A stretch of DNA of 64,000 bases from Thalassotalea fonticola. GTDB taxonomy: Bacteria > Pseudomonadota > Gammaproteobacteria > Enterobacterales > Alteromonadaceae. The translations under genes were made by a program, and so were the position numbers. Shown here piece after piece: positions 27,951 through 37,118 of the stretch. Every line of letters begins with the position of its first letter. The stretch's first letter is position 1. The notes under the pieces were generated by a model. The model was not told where the DNA came from. It worked only from the letters and a program-made list of their open reading frames with translations, and did not search any database. The stretch lies in contig NZ_CP136600.1 of NCBI RefSeq assembly GCF_032911225.1, forward strand, positions 3,844,001 through 3,908,000, in the 5' to 3' direction.

Positions 27951-27966
27951 TACCCCCCAGTGGGTA
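27951..27966. promoter_or_regulatory. Island operator B
   Basis: TACCCCCCAGTGGGTA, between the divergent LysA-like gene and the TonB receptor. TAACAT (minus strand, 27923-27928) lies 33 bp from its centre towards the decarboxylase; the -10 towards the receptor is not obvious. Confidence 0.7.
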
Positions 27967-28026
27967 TTCACAGGATCAGCCTTTAATCGTTAATGTATAG
28001 TTAATGAACAGTTATAGGACATTAAA

Positions 28027-30465
28027 ATGAAACATATTAATAACTTTAGAAAACTTACAACAACGACGTTATCAATAAGTATTGCTTTAGCTTTATCAAT
28101 GGGTAGCTCTCAAGTATTAGCAGAAGAGCAATCTGTAGAAGTTGAAGACAATAATAACGCGCTTGAGGTGATCACAGTTACATCGCAAAAGCGATCTCAA
28201 CGCATTCAAGATGTGCCTACTAGTATCAACGCATTCACTGAAAATGAATTAAAAGACTTAGGTATCAGCAACGCGGTAGATATTGCCAATGCGATTCCTA
28301 ATATAGAGTTAAATTCAGCTGGTGGTAATGGGAACCAAATAATTACCATTCGCGGTGTTGGATTAAATGATTTTAGCTTAAATAACACTCCTACTACAGC
28401 GGTACACATCGACGAAGTGCCACTGAGTTCCAATGCTATGACTGGTTTTAGCTTATTCGATTTAGAACGAGTAGAAGTATTAAAAGGTCCTCAAGGTACA
28501 TTATTTGGTCGTAATTCAACCGCGGGTGTCGTCAACTTTATTACCAAAAAACCAACTGATGTCACAGAAGGTTATGTTACAGCCACAGTCGGTAACTACC
28601 AAACATTTAACCTAGAAGGCGCCTTTGGTGGTGAATTAACCGATTCACTAACGGCAAGAGCTTCATTCAAATCAGAATCATCTGAAGAGGGCTTTCAAAC
28701 TAACACAAATCCTGACGCTAGTTGGAATGAAAATGGTGAAGTAGACAAGTTTGCCGCAAGGGTACAATTATTGTGGACTGGTGATAATACAACTGTATTA
28801 GCTAATATCCATACGGGTTCAGATAAATCTCAACCATGGCTGCCTCAATCAGAAGGTACTACTGGACTTAATGGAGCACCTTGTGCTTCTGCACTGGTTG
28901 GTAGACCAGATCCTTCTGAATGTTATATTGACGGTTTTTTTGGCGCATCTTATCAAGGGATCTCTGATACAGATGGAGATGTTCATTCAGGCAGTTATGA
29001 TTTTCAACCTGTTGCTGACGATGAATATAATGGATTCTCTTTAAGAGTTGATCATGAATTATCTTTTGCAACATTCACTTCTTTAACAGGTGTAGATAAT
29101 TTCCATTATAGACACAAAACAGACCTAGACGGCATTGCCGGAATGGATTTACAAGAAATTGCCGGCTTTATCGGCCTGCCAATTAATGATACATGGCAAA
29201 AAGCAAATATATTGCATCAATACGAAGATTTTGAAGTTGATCAATTTACTCAAGAATTCAGACTAACCTCAACCACTGACGGTGATCTGAAGTGGATTAC
29301 CGGTTTATTTATTGCCACTGAAGATATGAAAAACACTTCAGGTTACGCTTCTGATAATTTTGGTCTATTTGCTTCTCTTCCTTTTGATTTTGGTGGTTAT
29401 GGTGCTGTGATAGAAAATACAGGTGCTGTTTTCAATCATACATTCGAACAAGAAAACACCAGTTATGCTGTTTTTGCTCAGTTCGACTACGCCCTTTTTG
29501 ATAAAACAAATATTAGCTTTGGTACTCGCTATACTGAAGACGAGAAAGACTTCGAAGATGAAGCTTATGGTCTTGATGACGCAGGAAATCGTGTTGTTAA
29601 ATTAATGCCTTATTCTGACAATGGTGCAGATGAAACTACGTTTAAACAATCCATGGACACTTCGCATGTTTCTTGGAAAGTAGGGATGGATCACAAAATA
29701 GAAAAGGACTGGATGATTTATGGAGGAATTTCTGAGGGACATAAATCAGGTGGCTTCCCTGGAACCATTCCTTTTGCTGAAGCTGATGTAGCGGCTTATG
29801 ATGATGAAACAATTTTGGCTTATGAGTTAGGTTCAAAACTATCAGCGCTAGATAACTCCTTAAGATTAGATATCACCGCTTTTTATTATGATTATCAAGA
29901 TATGCAAGGCGTATACGCAACTGCGGAAGGGTTTGATACTTTAAACCGCGTAGGTGATGCCGAAGTTAAAGGACTAGAGCTTAGTGGAACATGGTCATTA
30001 ACTGAATCACTTACTTGGTCATTTGGAGCTGCAGTTTTAGACACCGAAATATCCGATAGTGTAGAGAATGTAGGTGATGCATTAGGCAACCCTACTGACT
30101 TTAATGGCAAAGAGTTATCCCATGCACCAAAACAATCTGCTTCAACTTCATTCAATTGGACTAATGAGGTGTCAGATAGCTTACTCCTATCAGTACAAGT
30201 TAATGCGGCTTATAAATCTGATTTCTATCTAAGATATGATAATGATCCTTCATCACACTGGGATGAATCATCTCTGGTACTAGGTTCAAGAATTACCTTA
30301 TCAGATATAGATGACACATGGAGCGTAGCATTATGGGGAAGAAATATCACCGATGAAGAAATACCAGCTTACCAAAGTTTCAGTTTAGCTAAACAAGATC
30401 ACTTTGTTTTTTATAATCAACCATCTACCTACGGTATAGATTTCACTTATCGATTTGGAGATTAA
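28027..30465 (+). CDS. TonB-dependent outer-membrane receptor
   Basis: An 812-residue receptor for energy-dependent import of a specific ligand across the outer membrane. It has a signal peptide (ending VLAEE near residue 33), a TonB-box-like EVITVTSQK, a plug domain (VPTSINAFTENELKDLGISN; VEVLKGPQGTLFGRNSTAGVVNFITKKP) and a 22-strand barrel ending in TYGIDFTYRFGD with a terminal charged residue rather than Phe. The plug is like those of receptors for organic molecules in marine bacteria, and nothing around it indicates iron or B12. By context it takes up the island substrate. An MFS gene follows after a hairpin at 30474-30510. Confidence 0.93.
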   Translation: MKHINNFRKLTTTTLSISIALALSMGSSQVLAEEQSVEVEDNNNALEVITVTSQKRSQRIQDVPTSINAFTENELKDLGISNAVDIANAIPNIELNSAGGNGNQIITIRGVGLNDFSLNNTPTTAVHIDEVPLSSNAMTGFSLFDLERVEVLKGPQGTLFGRNSTAGVVNFITKKPTDVTEGYVTATVGNYQTFNLEGAFGGELTDSLTARASFKSESSEEGFQTNTNPDASWNENGEVDKFAARVQLLWTGDNTTVLANIHTGSDKSQPWLPQSEGTTGLNGAPCASALVGRPDPSECYIDGFFGASYQGISDTDGDVHSGSYDFQPVADDEYNGFSLRVDHELSFATFTSLTGVDNFHYRHKTDLDGIAGMDLQEIAGFIGLPINDTWQKANILHQYEDFEVDQFTQEFRLTSTTDGDLKWITGLFIATEDMKNTSGYASDNFGLFASLPFDFGGYGAVIENTGAVFNHTFEQENTSYAVFAQFDYALFDKTNISFGTRYTEDEKDFEDEAYGLDDAGNRVVKLMPYSDNGADETTFKQSMDTSHVSWKVGMDHKIEKDWMIYGGISEGHKSGGFPGTIPFAEADVAAYDDETILAYELGSKLSALDNSLRLDITAFYYDYQDMQGVYATAEGFDTLNRVGDAEVKGLELSGTWSLTESLTWSFGAAVLDTEISDSVENVGDALGNPTDFNGKELSHAPKQSASTSFNWTNEVSDSLLLSVQVNAAYKSDFYLRYDNDPSSHWDESSLVLGSRITLSDIDDTWSVALWGRNITDEEIPAYQSFSLAKQDHFVFYNQPSTYGIDFTYRFGD

Positions 30466-30473
30466 ATTTTTAG

Positions 30474-30510
30474 GCCGCAATCTATAATGTGTTAAATTAT
30501 AAATTGCGGC
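30474..30510 (+). terminator. Intercistronic hairpin between the receptor and MFS genes
   Basis: GCCGCAAT (30474-30481) pairs with ATTGCGGC (30503-30510), with a further inner stem. No long T-run follows, so it may stabilise the receptor mRNA or attenuate rather than fully terminate. Confidence 0.45.
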
Positions 30511-30543
30511 AAATTCTTTAAACTCAAGTCAATCAGGGTGAAC

Positions 30544-31692
30544 ATGAATTTCACGACTAAAGAAGTAATATCTACTAGCATCATTTCAGCTTTGGGAGCA
30601 TTAATGTTCCTTTTACTTCCGGTGATCATTGGTATCACAACAGACAATCTCAATCTTTCTGAGCAACAAAGCGGCTTATTAGTATCTTTTTATTTCTTAG
30701 GATTTTTAGTTGCTTGTGTTCTATCACCATTTATCACAACAAAATTCGATTGGAAAAATGTCGGTTACTTAGGGGGGCTGTTTATGACTACAGGCCTTAT
30801 TTTGATTGCTTTTTTACCTTCATATCAACTGGTATTAATATTTTTAAGTCTTATTGGGTTAGGCTCAGGCACTTTATTTAGTCTAGCAATAGTGATTTTA
30901 TCTAAGGCTGAGAATGCTGAACGATATTTCGGTATAAAAATAATGTTTGAGCAAGTTTTAGGGGCACTTTTACTATTCATCATTCCAGCTTTTATTGTTA
31001 CTTCATTTGGTTATCAAGGTTCATTTTTGGCGATATCATGCACTGTGATTTTACTTGGTTCGGCGTCATACGGCTTACCGAAAACTGCTAGGATTACAAA
31101 TAAAGGCATCATGAAAGTTGCTGACAAAACCTCATCTTCACTTTCATGCAATATAAAATTATGGATTGCATTATTTTGCCTTTGTTTATTTTTTGGTGCG
31201 TTATCTACCCTTTGGTCGTTTGTTGAAAGGCTAGCCGTTACCAATAAACTTGCTGGCGATGACATTGGGCTGGGTTTGTCATTATCCGTTATGGGTGGTG
31301 CAGTTGGTGGGTTTTTAGCAGCCTATATTGGCAATAAGCTTAATTTAAAAAAATCTATTCTGTTGATCACCCCTTTAATTCTATTAATCGTTTGGGCCTT
31401 TTATCTACAGTTCACATTTGTTGTGTTTACGTTAGCTGCCTTTTCACTGTCTTTATGTTGGAACTTTAGTTTGGCTTATCAAATGAAAATAGTGATCAAT
31501 CAGGATGAATCAAAAGCATCATGGCTTGCTTCGTTTCTCGCGATAGGGGGAATTATATGCCCTGCTGTAGGTGGCTTTTTATTAGGGGGGGCAGGTTGGC
31601 TGGGTCTATTCAGCGCAATTACTTTTATTCTTATTATTTGCTCAATCGGTTTTTATAACGTTTGCTCTAATAAACGAGCATTAGCCTCGTAA
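30544..31692 (+). CDS. MFS transporter
   Basis: A 382-residue major-facilitator protein with about 12 hydrophobic helices. I place the start at the ATG at 30544, with AGGGTG just upstream; a GTG two codons earlier is possible. The sequence resembles the other island MFS protein (40904-42085) in helix order and in segments such as LLPVIIGITTDNLNLSEQQSG against LLPLLIGTISTTLALNPLQSG, so the two are paralogues. It lies between the TonB receptor and an LDH2-type dehydrogenase (36 bp upstream of the latter) and probably moves the substrate across the inner membrane. Confidence 0.88.
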   Translation: MNFTTKEVISTSIISALGALMFLLLPVIIGITTDNLNLSEQQSGLLVSFYFLGFLVACVLSPFITTKFDWKNVGYLGGLFMTTGLILIAFLPSYQLVLIFLSLIGLGSGTLFSLAIVILSKAENAERYFGIKIMFEQVLGALLLFIIPAFIVTSFGYQGSFLAISCTVILLGSASYGLPKTARITNKGIMKVADKTSSSLSCNIKLWIALFCLCLFFGALSTLWSFVERLAVTNKLAGDDIGLGLSLSVMGGAVGGFLAAYIGNKLNLKKSILLITPLILLIVWAFYLQFTFVVFTLAAFSLSLCWNFSLAYQMKIVINQDESKASWLASFLAIGGIICPAVGGFLLGGAGWLGLFSAITFILIICSIGFYNVCSNKRALAS

Positions 31693-31728
31693 ACAATAAA
31701 AAATTATTATACTTTTGGAGAACACATA

Positions 31729-32871
31729 ATGTCATCAAACTTAACTCAAACGGAAAATGTTAATTTTTTGGAGTATGCAATTAAGAGAATTGCCATGGCA
31801 AAAGGTATGACAGAAACGCACGCAACTTGTATCGCTGACGCGATTTGTTTTGCTCATATTCAAGGGAAACTTAATCAAGGGTTAGGCGTATATGAATGTA
31901 TAGAGTTAGCGTTTCAAACCGGCGCTTTAGACGTTAATAGTATCCCTTCAATCGTAAATGAAGACAGTAACTGGGCAGTGTTTGATGGTAAAAAATCTAG
32001 CGGATATTATGCCTTAACATTAATGGCCCAATGCGCGATAGAGAAAGCCAGAACTACGGGGATTTCTATTGTTTTTGGTAGCAATCATAACGACGCAGGA
32101 AGCTTTGCTAAGTATGTTTATATGGCATATGAGCAAGGCATGGTTGGAATGGCTTCAAATAACACAGTACCATTAGCCGCGCCTTATGGTGGTATGGAAA
32201 ACAAACTATCGTGCCCGCCTTTTGATGCCATTATCCCCTCTGGAGAAAAGCCACCGATTTGGACCTCGACAAAATTTGCAGAATTTTATGATGCGGATAT
32301 CGCTGAAGCGGTTCTTTTTGATAAGCCAATGAAGGGTAAATGGTTAATTGATCCAAAAAGTGGAGAATTAACCGATGATGCGAAATCATTCGCTCGTCCC
32401 ATTCCTGGATTCGGGCGGGTAATGGATTATTCTTGCGGCGGTCAAATAGAAACGCCAAGAACCTATGCATTAAATATGTGGAATGAAGCATTAACAAGTA
32501 TTATTAATCCGCTTGGTATCCCTTCTACATCAATGCCTTCTATTGAAGAGTTTGAACATGCTGAAGAGCCTATACCTAGTGTCGGCGGTAGCTATTTTAT
32601 CTGTATCAACCCCGCTGTATTTGGTTCATTAGAACAAGTAAAACAAAAGTCTGATGATTATGTTTCTGCTATTAAAAGCTCAAAAGCAAGACCTGAACAC
32701 AAAATAAGAGTTCCCGGGGAAGCTGGATATGTGAATATAACGACTGGCAATAAACAAGTCGAAGTTTTAACGAGTCATTGGCAGCCTTTTTTTGAGAATA
32801 TAGCGTCAGGTTATGACATCACAGAACAGCAGTTAAGAGATGAATTTAATCGCTTATCATTAAATTCATAG
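31729..32871 (+). CDS. Malate/L-lactate dehydrogenase-family (LDH2) oxidoreductase
   Basis: A 380-residue member of the Ldh2/YlbC/AllD fold, unrelated to classical LDH, which uses NAD(P) to interconvert 2-hydroxy acids and 2-keto acids or cyclic imines. The family core GSNHNDAGSFAKYVYMA with its catalytic His (about residue 120), NTVPLAAPYGG and the C-terminal IRVPGEAG are visible. Relatives include ureidoglycolate dehydrogenase and delta1-piperideine-2-carboxylate reductase, both concerned with amino-acid-derived intermediates. Third gene after the TonB receptor, ending at a strong bidirectional terminator. Confidence 0.85.
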   Translation: MSSNLTQTENVNFLEYAIKRIAMAKGMTETHATCIADAICFAHIQGKLNQGLGVYECIELAFQTGALDVNSIPSIVNEDSNWAVFDGKKSSGYYALTLMAQCAIEKARTTGISIVFGSNHNDAGSFAKYVYMAYEQGMVGMASNNTVPLAAPYGGMENKLSCPPFDAIIPSGEKPPIWTSTKFAEFYDADIAEAVLFDKPMKGKWLIDPKSGELTDDAKSFARPIPGFGRVMDYSCGGQIETPRTYALNMWNEALTSIINPLGIPSTSMPSIEEFEHAEEPIPSVGGSYFICINPAVFGSLEQVKQKSDDYVSAIKSSKARPEHKIRVPGEAGYVNITTGNKQVEVLTSHWQPFFENIASGYDITEQQLRDEFNRLSLNS

Positions 32872-32886
32872 CAATAATCATTTATG

Positions 32887-32923
32887 AAAAAGGTCATAAT
32901 GTATCGCTCATTATGACCTTTTT
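32887..32923. terminator. Bidirectional terminator
   Basis: AAAAAGGTCATAAT (32887-32900) pairs with ATTATGACCTTTTT (32910-32923). It separates the converging LDH2-type and ureohydrolase genes. Confidence 0.9.
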
Positions 32924-32971
32924 AATTTGCATTGTTCTTTGTCAACTACACAAGATTCCAATAATAAATAA

Positions 32972-34039
32972 TTACCATTGAGTCGGATTATCTTTACCAT
33001 TTTGGCGACGGCGCACATTGGTTAATAAATTTAGCAATTCCCAATATAACCCTGTAGCAACGTTAGCAAAAGCACCAGAAGGGTCTCGAGCAGGGTTAAA
33101 CTCAACCATGTCAGCGCCAATAATATTTAAATCATAACTACCAAGGATCATATCGCGCACTTGTCTTGGTGTTAACCCGAAAGGCTCTGGTCCGGTAGTT
33201 GCCATCATCTCAGTGCTGCATAAACCATCAACGTCAAAAGAAAAATAAGTTTTATCCAGACCAACAATTTCTTTGGCCTTATCTAAAACGTAAGGAACAC
33301 CTTTTTCAAATACTTCGTCAGCGGTGATAATTGTCATGCCAGATTCTTTTGAGAAATCCCAAAGAAAGTTTGAACGACCACGAATACCAATTTGTACAGT
33401 ACGTTCAGGGTCGATAAACCCTTGCAAAACAGCTTGTCTAAATACTGAACCATCGTTTACTGCGTCACCGCCCCATGAAGCCATAGTGTCGCAATGCGCA
33501 TCAATATGGATTAGGCCAAAGGCTTCGTCATTGTTAGCCTTAGATAGCCCTTTTAGCACACCGTACGCAGTTGTATGTTCGCCACCACAATTTAATGTTG
33601 CACAACCCGCTTCTCCTAATGTTTGAAATACTGTAGCGATGTCTTCTAATCTAACTTGTAAATCAGTAGCGGACCATGGCACATCGCCATAGTCGGCAAT
33701 ATGGCACTGCTGAAAAGGAATGTTGCCAGAGTCATCATGAAATGGTCCCATAACGTGACTCCATTTTCGTATAGCCTCAGGACCATGACGTCCACCGGCT
33801 AAACCAATGGCACCTAAGTCAAGTGGAGAGCCAACAATGGCAATGTCGACATCGGTTAAGTCTGATTTATGCGGGGCTTGAAAGAAACCTGATTGCGGAA
33901 AAAAACCCGCGTTATCAAAGCGTACACCAGCAGCGGAAGAGCGAGCAAAGAAATCATTGATGCTCTCATCTTCAAAATCAAATGCTGGACGGTCTAGGGT
34001 TTTATAATGGGCTAATTTTTCGGGGCTTAATTTAGGCAT
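32972..34039 (-). CDS. Ureohydrolase-family enzyme (agmatinase/arginase superfamily)
   Basis: A 355-residue binuclear metal hydrolase that would release urea from a guanidino compound. The start is the ATG at 34039 with GAGAG upstream; a TTG two codons earlier is less likely. Metal ligands are all present: His in GGEHTT, Asp-x-His-x-Asp in IDAHCDT and Asp-x-Asp in FDVDGLC. Differences from typical agmatinases are GGEH for GGDH and a missing DP after the last ligand pair (DVDGLCSTEM). TGPEPFGLT is retained. It is divergent from the SRPBCC gene and preceded by operator C. The substrate (agmatine, guanidinobutyrate or another) cannot be assigned. Confidence 0.85.
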   Translation of the reverse strand: MPKLSPEKLAHYKTLDRPAFDFEDESINDFFARSSAAGVRFDNAGFFPQSGFFQAPHKSDLTDVDIAIVGSPLDLGAIGLAGGRHGPEAIRKWSHVMGPFHDDSGNIPFQQCHIADYGDVPWSATDLQVRLEDIATVFQTLGEAGCATLNCGGEHTTAYGVLKGLSKANNDEAFGLIHIDAHCDTMASWGGDAVNDGSVFRQAVLQGFIDPERTVQIGIRGRSNFLWDFSKESGMTIITADEVFEKGVPYVLDKAKEIVGLDKTYFSFDVDGLCSTEMMATTGPEPFGLTPRQVRDMILGSYDLNIIGADMVEFNPARDPSGAFANVATGLYWELLNLLTNVRRRQNGKDNPTQW

Positions 34040-34096
34040 ATTCAATCTCTCAATTAGTTTATAGATATAAGTTAATCTAAATTTCTAATAATTTCC

Positions 34097-34112
34097 TCCC
34101 CCTTTGTGGGTA
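34097..34112. promoter_or_regulatory. Island operator C
   Basis: TCCCCCTTTGTGGGTA. TAACTT on the minus strand (34069-34074) is 33 bp from its centre, towards the ureohydrolase gene. Confidence 0.65.
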
Positions 34113-34145
34113 TGCTAGGGGTGTCTTGGCAATTTCTATTTTTGA

Positions 34146-34161
34146 TACCCTGCATTGGGTA
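34146..34161. promoter_or_regulatory. Island operator D (best copy)
   Basis: TACCCTGCATTGGGTA, extended by A on the left and T on the right to perfect 6-bp arms ATACCC/GGGTAT. Its centre is 33 bp from the centre of TATAAA (34184-34189), giving -42.5 for the SRPBCC gene promoter. Confidence 0.8.
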
Positions 34162-34235
34162 TGTAAATTAACTAAAATAAGGTTATAAATAGGCATAATT
34201 TATTTATCCATTTATGTATTAGATAAGGAATAATA

Positions 34236-34724
34236 ATGGCATTCGATATAACAGAGTTCACTAAAGCCAAGCTACAAATGGAGTGTAAGATTCATTTTAA
34301 AGACAATTCAGCTCAAGAAGTCTTTGATATAATGGGAAATCCTGAATTGATCACTGAATGGTACCTACTGGCTGAAAGCGTGAAGATGCATCCTGCTATA
34401 GGAGATGAAGAAGCTAGCTTTAATGTAGTTTTCACTTTCTTTGGTGATGTATATGAAAAAGTTTTATATTGGCAGCCGCCGCTGAGATATGTATATTTAG
34501 CCCAAGGCCCTAATTTTCCAATTAAAGATTATGTTGCTGAAATTGAAGTTGTTGCGGATGAAAACAACTGTGGTGTTATGACTTGGCGTTTATATTATCA
34601 AGATATTGAAGGTGAAAATTTTAAACGGATCATCCCTACGCTTATTCCGGCGATGAATAAAGCTAGTATGGAAAAGTTATCTGAATTCATCGGAGGCTAC
34701 AAAGTCGACTGTGTTATTTATTAA
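34236..34724 (+). CDS. SRPBCC (START-like) domain protein
   Basis: A 162-residue single-domain protein of the polyketide cyclase/SRPBCC type, a fold with a deep hydrophobic pocket. The opening CKIHFKDNSAQEVFDIMGNPELITEWY (residues about 14-40) is the standard helix-grip start, followed by alternating strands and a long C-terminal helix (KASMEKLSEFIGG). It could be a ligand carrier, a cyclase or an aromatase-like enzyme. It has a clean promoter with operator D and a good ribosome site (AAGGA). It stands alone as a transcription unit within the island and is followed by an inverted repeat. Confidence 0.8.
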   Translation: MAFDITEFTKAKLQMECKIHFKDNSAQEVFDIMGNPELITEWYLLAESVKMHPAIGDEEASFNVVFTFFGDVYEKVLYWQPPLRYVYLAQGPNFPIKDYVAEIEVVADENNCGVMTWRLYYQDIEGENFKRIIPTLIPAMNKASMEKLSEFIGGYKVDCVIY

Positions 34725-34743
34725 GATTAACTCATTGAACAGA

Positions 34744-34779
34744 AATTAATGCATATTTACTGAAGAATATGCATTAATT
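34744..34779. terminator. Bidirectional terminator-like inverted repeat
   Basis: AATTAATGCATATT (34744-34757) is perfectly complementary to AATATGCATTAATT (34766-34779) with an 8-base loop. It lies between the converging SRPBCC and SDR genes. The stem is AT-rich. Confidence 0.6.
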
Positions 34780-34814
34780 ATTTACGTTTAAAGGGTATTT
34801 TTTTAAATTGTGAA

Positions 34815-35606
34815 TTACAAACCAGGGCTCATACCGCCTGCAACAGGTAACGCTACCCCGGTCATATAACGGCTACTATCACTTGCCAAATAAACCACGG
34901 TATCACCGACAACATCCGGTTTTCCAGTAAAGCCTAAAGGTATATTACTGTCTTCAAGTTTTTGAGCCTCGGCTATGCTGATGTTGTTTTCATTGGCTAT
35001 CATATCAAGGACTGTTTCATGCATTTGGGTATGAATTGAGCCAGGACAAATAGCGTTAACTCTAATGCCATCTTTAGCGTACTGCACAGCAAGTTGCTTG
35101 GTTAAACCAATAACTGCAAATTTACTTGCGGTATAGCACACTGGAATATCTTCAATTGCGCCTAAACCAGATAATGAGGCTATGTTTATGATACAGCCGG
35201 CATTATCTTGACTTAACATTTCAGGAATAGCGGCTTGACAAAAATCAGCAAGCCCTTTTAAGTTTACAGCCAAAGATATATTCCAATCTGTATCAGTCAC
35301 CTCGAGAAAATTGGCACTGCCCATTCCTACACCGGCATTGTTGACTAAAATATCAATAGCCCCAAACTTTAATTTGGTTTCACTGATAACACGTTCAATG
35401 TCTTGCTTAGAAGTAACATCACAAGCAATCGCATGACCTTTTACACCATGACTGGCAATCTCAGCTGCTATAGTATCAAGGCCTGTAGAGCCTTGAAGAT
35501 CTGTTGCGACAACATTGACGCCAGATCTTGCTAAGCAAATGGCAATGGCTCGACCAATGCCTTTGGGGTGGCTAGCACCTGTTACAATAGCTGTTCTATT
35601 CGTCAT
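34815..35606 (-). CDS. Short-chain dehydrogenase/reductase
   Basis: A 263-residue classical SDR: TGASHPKGIG (a variant glycine motif with an insertion), NNAG, NIASLSG with the catalytic Ser, and YTASKF with Tyr and Lys. D in ATDLQG suggests NAD. Its start lies inside the end of the upstream aldehyde dehydrogenase gene (11-bp overlap), indicating coupled translation. It is the last gene of the aminotransferase, decarboxylase, aldehyde dehydrogenase, SDR operon. It may handle a hydroxy or alcohol intermediate formed by an alternative fate of the aldehyde. Confidence 0.92.
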   Translation of the reverse strand: MTNRTAIVTGASHPKGIGRAIAICLARSGVNVVATDLQGSTGLDTIAAEIASHGVKGHAIACDVTSKQDIERVISETKLKFGAIDILVNNAGVGMGSANFLEVTDTDWNISLAVNLKGLADFCQAAIPEMLSQDNAGCIINIASLSGLGAIEDIPVCYTASKFAVIGLTKQLAVQYAKDGIRVNAICPGSIHTQMHETVLDMIANENNISIAEAQKLEDSNIPLGFTGKPDVVGDTVVYLASDSSRYMTGVALPVAGGMSPGL

Positions 35607-37116
35607 TTTGATTTCCTATTTTGATCCAAACTGATTTGGTTTCTAAATATAATTCCAATTGCTCAGGACCTAGATCTTTACCTACACCACTTAACTTTAC
35701 TCCGCCAAATGGCATTGAAGGGTCACCTGGATCATGAATATTAACCCAAACACTACCTGCTTTTAATTGTGGAATAATTCGATGGGCACGAGAAATATCT
35801 TGCGTCCAAATGCTGGCAGCAAGGCCATAAACATTATCATTTGCTAAGTGAATAACTTCGGCTTCATTATCGAATGGTATGACTACTAATACCGGGCCGA
35901 AAATCTCTTCTTGTACAATTCTCATTGAGTTATTGGTATCAGCAAAAAGTGTTGGTTTAATAAAGAAACCATTTTCATTAAGGCTATAGCCGCCAGTGAC
36001 TAACCGGGCACCTTCTTGTTTACCTATATCGATATAATCCATAATTCGTTGTTGTTGAGTTGCTGAAATAACCGGGCCCATTTGGGTTTGTGGATCTAAA
36101 CTTGTGCCAAGTTTAATGCCTTCAGCAACCGCTTTTATTTTCTCAATTACTTCATCATAAATGCCACGCTGTACATAAAGGCGCGAACCGGCGCTGCATA
36201 CTTGCCCAGCATTAAAATAAATACTGCCCAATGTACCATTAGCCAAAGCATTGGTATCGGCATCATTAAAAGCAATCATTGGTGATTTGCCACCTAACTC
36301 CAAAGTCACATGTTTGACGCCGTCAGCAATATTTTTACCGACTAACTTGCCTACGTCGGTAGAGCCGGTAAAAGATACTTTGGCAATGCCCGGATGTTGG
36401 GTGAGTGCATTGCCGATCGTACTGCCTTTGCCGGTAACGATATTGATCACCCCTTTAGGTAAACCAGCTTGTTCACATAATGTCATAAAGTACAACATGC
36501 TCAGTGAGGTTAACTCTGCGGGTTTTAACACAACGGTGCAACCTGCAGCTAAAGGCGCTGCTAATTTCCATGTAGCCATAGCAAAAGGCCAGTTCCAAGG
36601 CACGATAGCGCCAACTACACCAACAGGCTCTTTTTGCGTGTAACTAAAGTAATTACCTGGCATTGAAGTACTGCGAGTCGACCCTTGAATTTTAGTCGCC
36701 CAACCAGCGAAATATTCCCAAACATTAGCCGAACCGGCAATATCAACAGCTTTGCAGCCACTAATAGCCTTGCCGCTATCTAAGGACTCTAACTCTGCAA
36801 TGGTTTGTAAATTAGCGCGAATTAACGCCGCTAATTTATGCATTACTTGCTCACGCTCACGGGGTTTATAATTTGACCATTCGCCACATAATGCATGTTG
36901 CGCGGCAGTTACTGCATCATTAATATCTTCACTTGTACCTTCAGTAATTTGTGCGAGTAGCTGTCCGGTAGATGGTTCAATAACTGCGATGTTTTCAACG
37001 CTATGACCTTGAGTAAATTGGCCATTAATATACATACCTAGATCACTATTTAAAAAATCTTTTGTATCTTGAGTAGCATTGTATTTTGCCAATAACTCAG
37101 TAACTTTAATATCCAT
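35596..37116 (-). CDS. NAD(P)-dependent aldehyde dehydrogenase
   Basis: A 506-residue ALDH that oxidises an aldehyde to the acid. The catalytic Glu is in LELGGKSP and the catalytic Cys in FNAGQVCSAGSR; the NAD site shows VPWNWPFAMATWKLAPALAAG-like sequence and FTGSTDVGK. PFGGVKLSGVGKDLGPEQLELY is the typical C-terminus. Close families include betaine aldehyde and gamma-aminobutyraldehyde dehydrogenases, which fit an amine pathway. It begins only 2 bp after the PLP decarboxylase stop, so it is in the same operon. Confidence 0.95.
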   Translation of the reverse strand: MDIKVTELLAKYNATQDTKDFLNSDLGMYINGQFTQGHSVENIAVIEPSTGQLLAQITEGTSEDINDAVTAAQHALCGEWSNYKPREREQVMHKLAALIRANLQTIAELESLDSGKAISGCKAVDIAGSANVWEYFAGWATKIQGSTRSTSMPGNYFSYTQKEPVGVVGAIVPWNWPFAMATWKLAAPLAAGCTVVLKPAELTSLSMLYFMTLCEQAGLPKGVINIVTGKGSTIGNALTQHPGIAKVSFTGSTDVGKLVGKNIADGVKHVTLELGGKSPMIAFNDADTNALANGTLGSIYFNAGQVCSAGSRLYVQRGIYDEVIEKIKAVAEGIKLGTSLDPQTQMGPVISATQQQRIMDYIDIGKQEGARLVTGGYSLNENGFFIKPTLFADTNNSMRIVQEEIFGPVLVVIPFDNEAEVIHLANDNVYGLAASIWTQDISRAHRIIPQLKAGSVWVNIHDPGDPSMPFGGVKLSGVGKDLGPEQLELYLETKSVWIKIGNQNDE

Positions 37117-37118
37117 GA

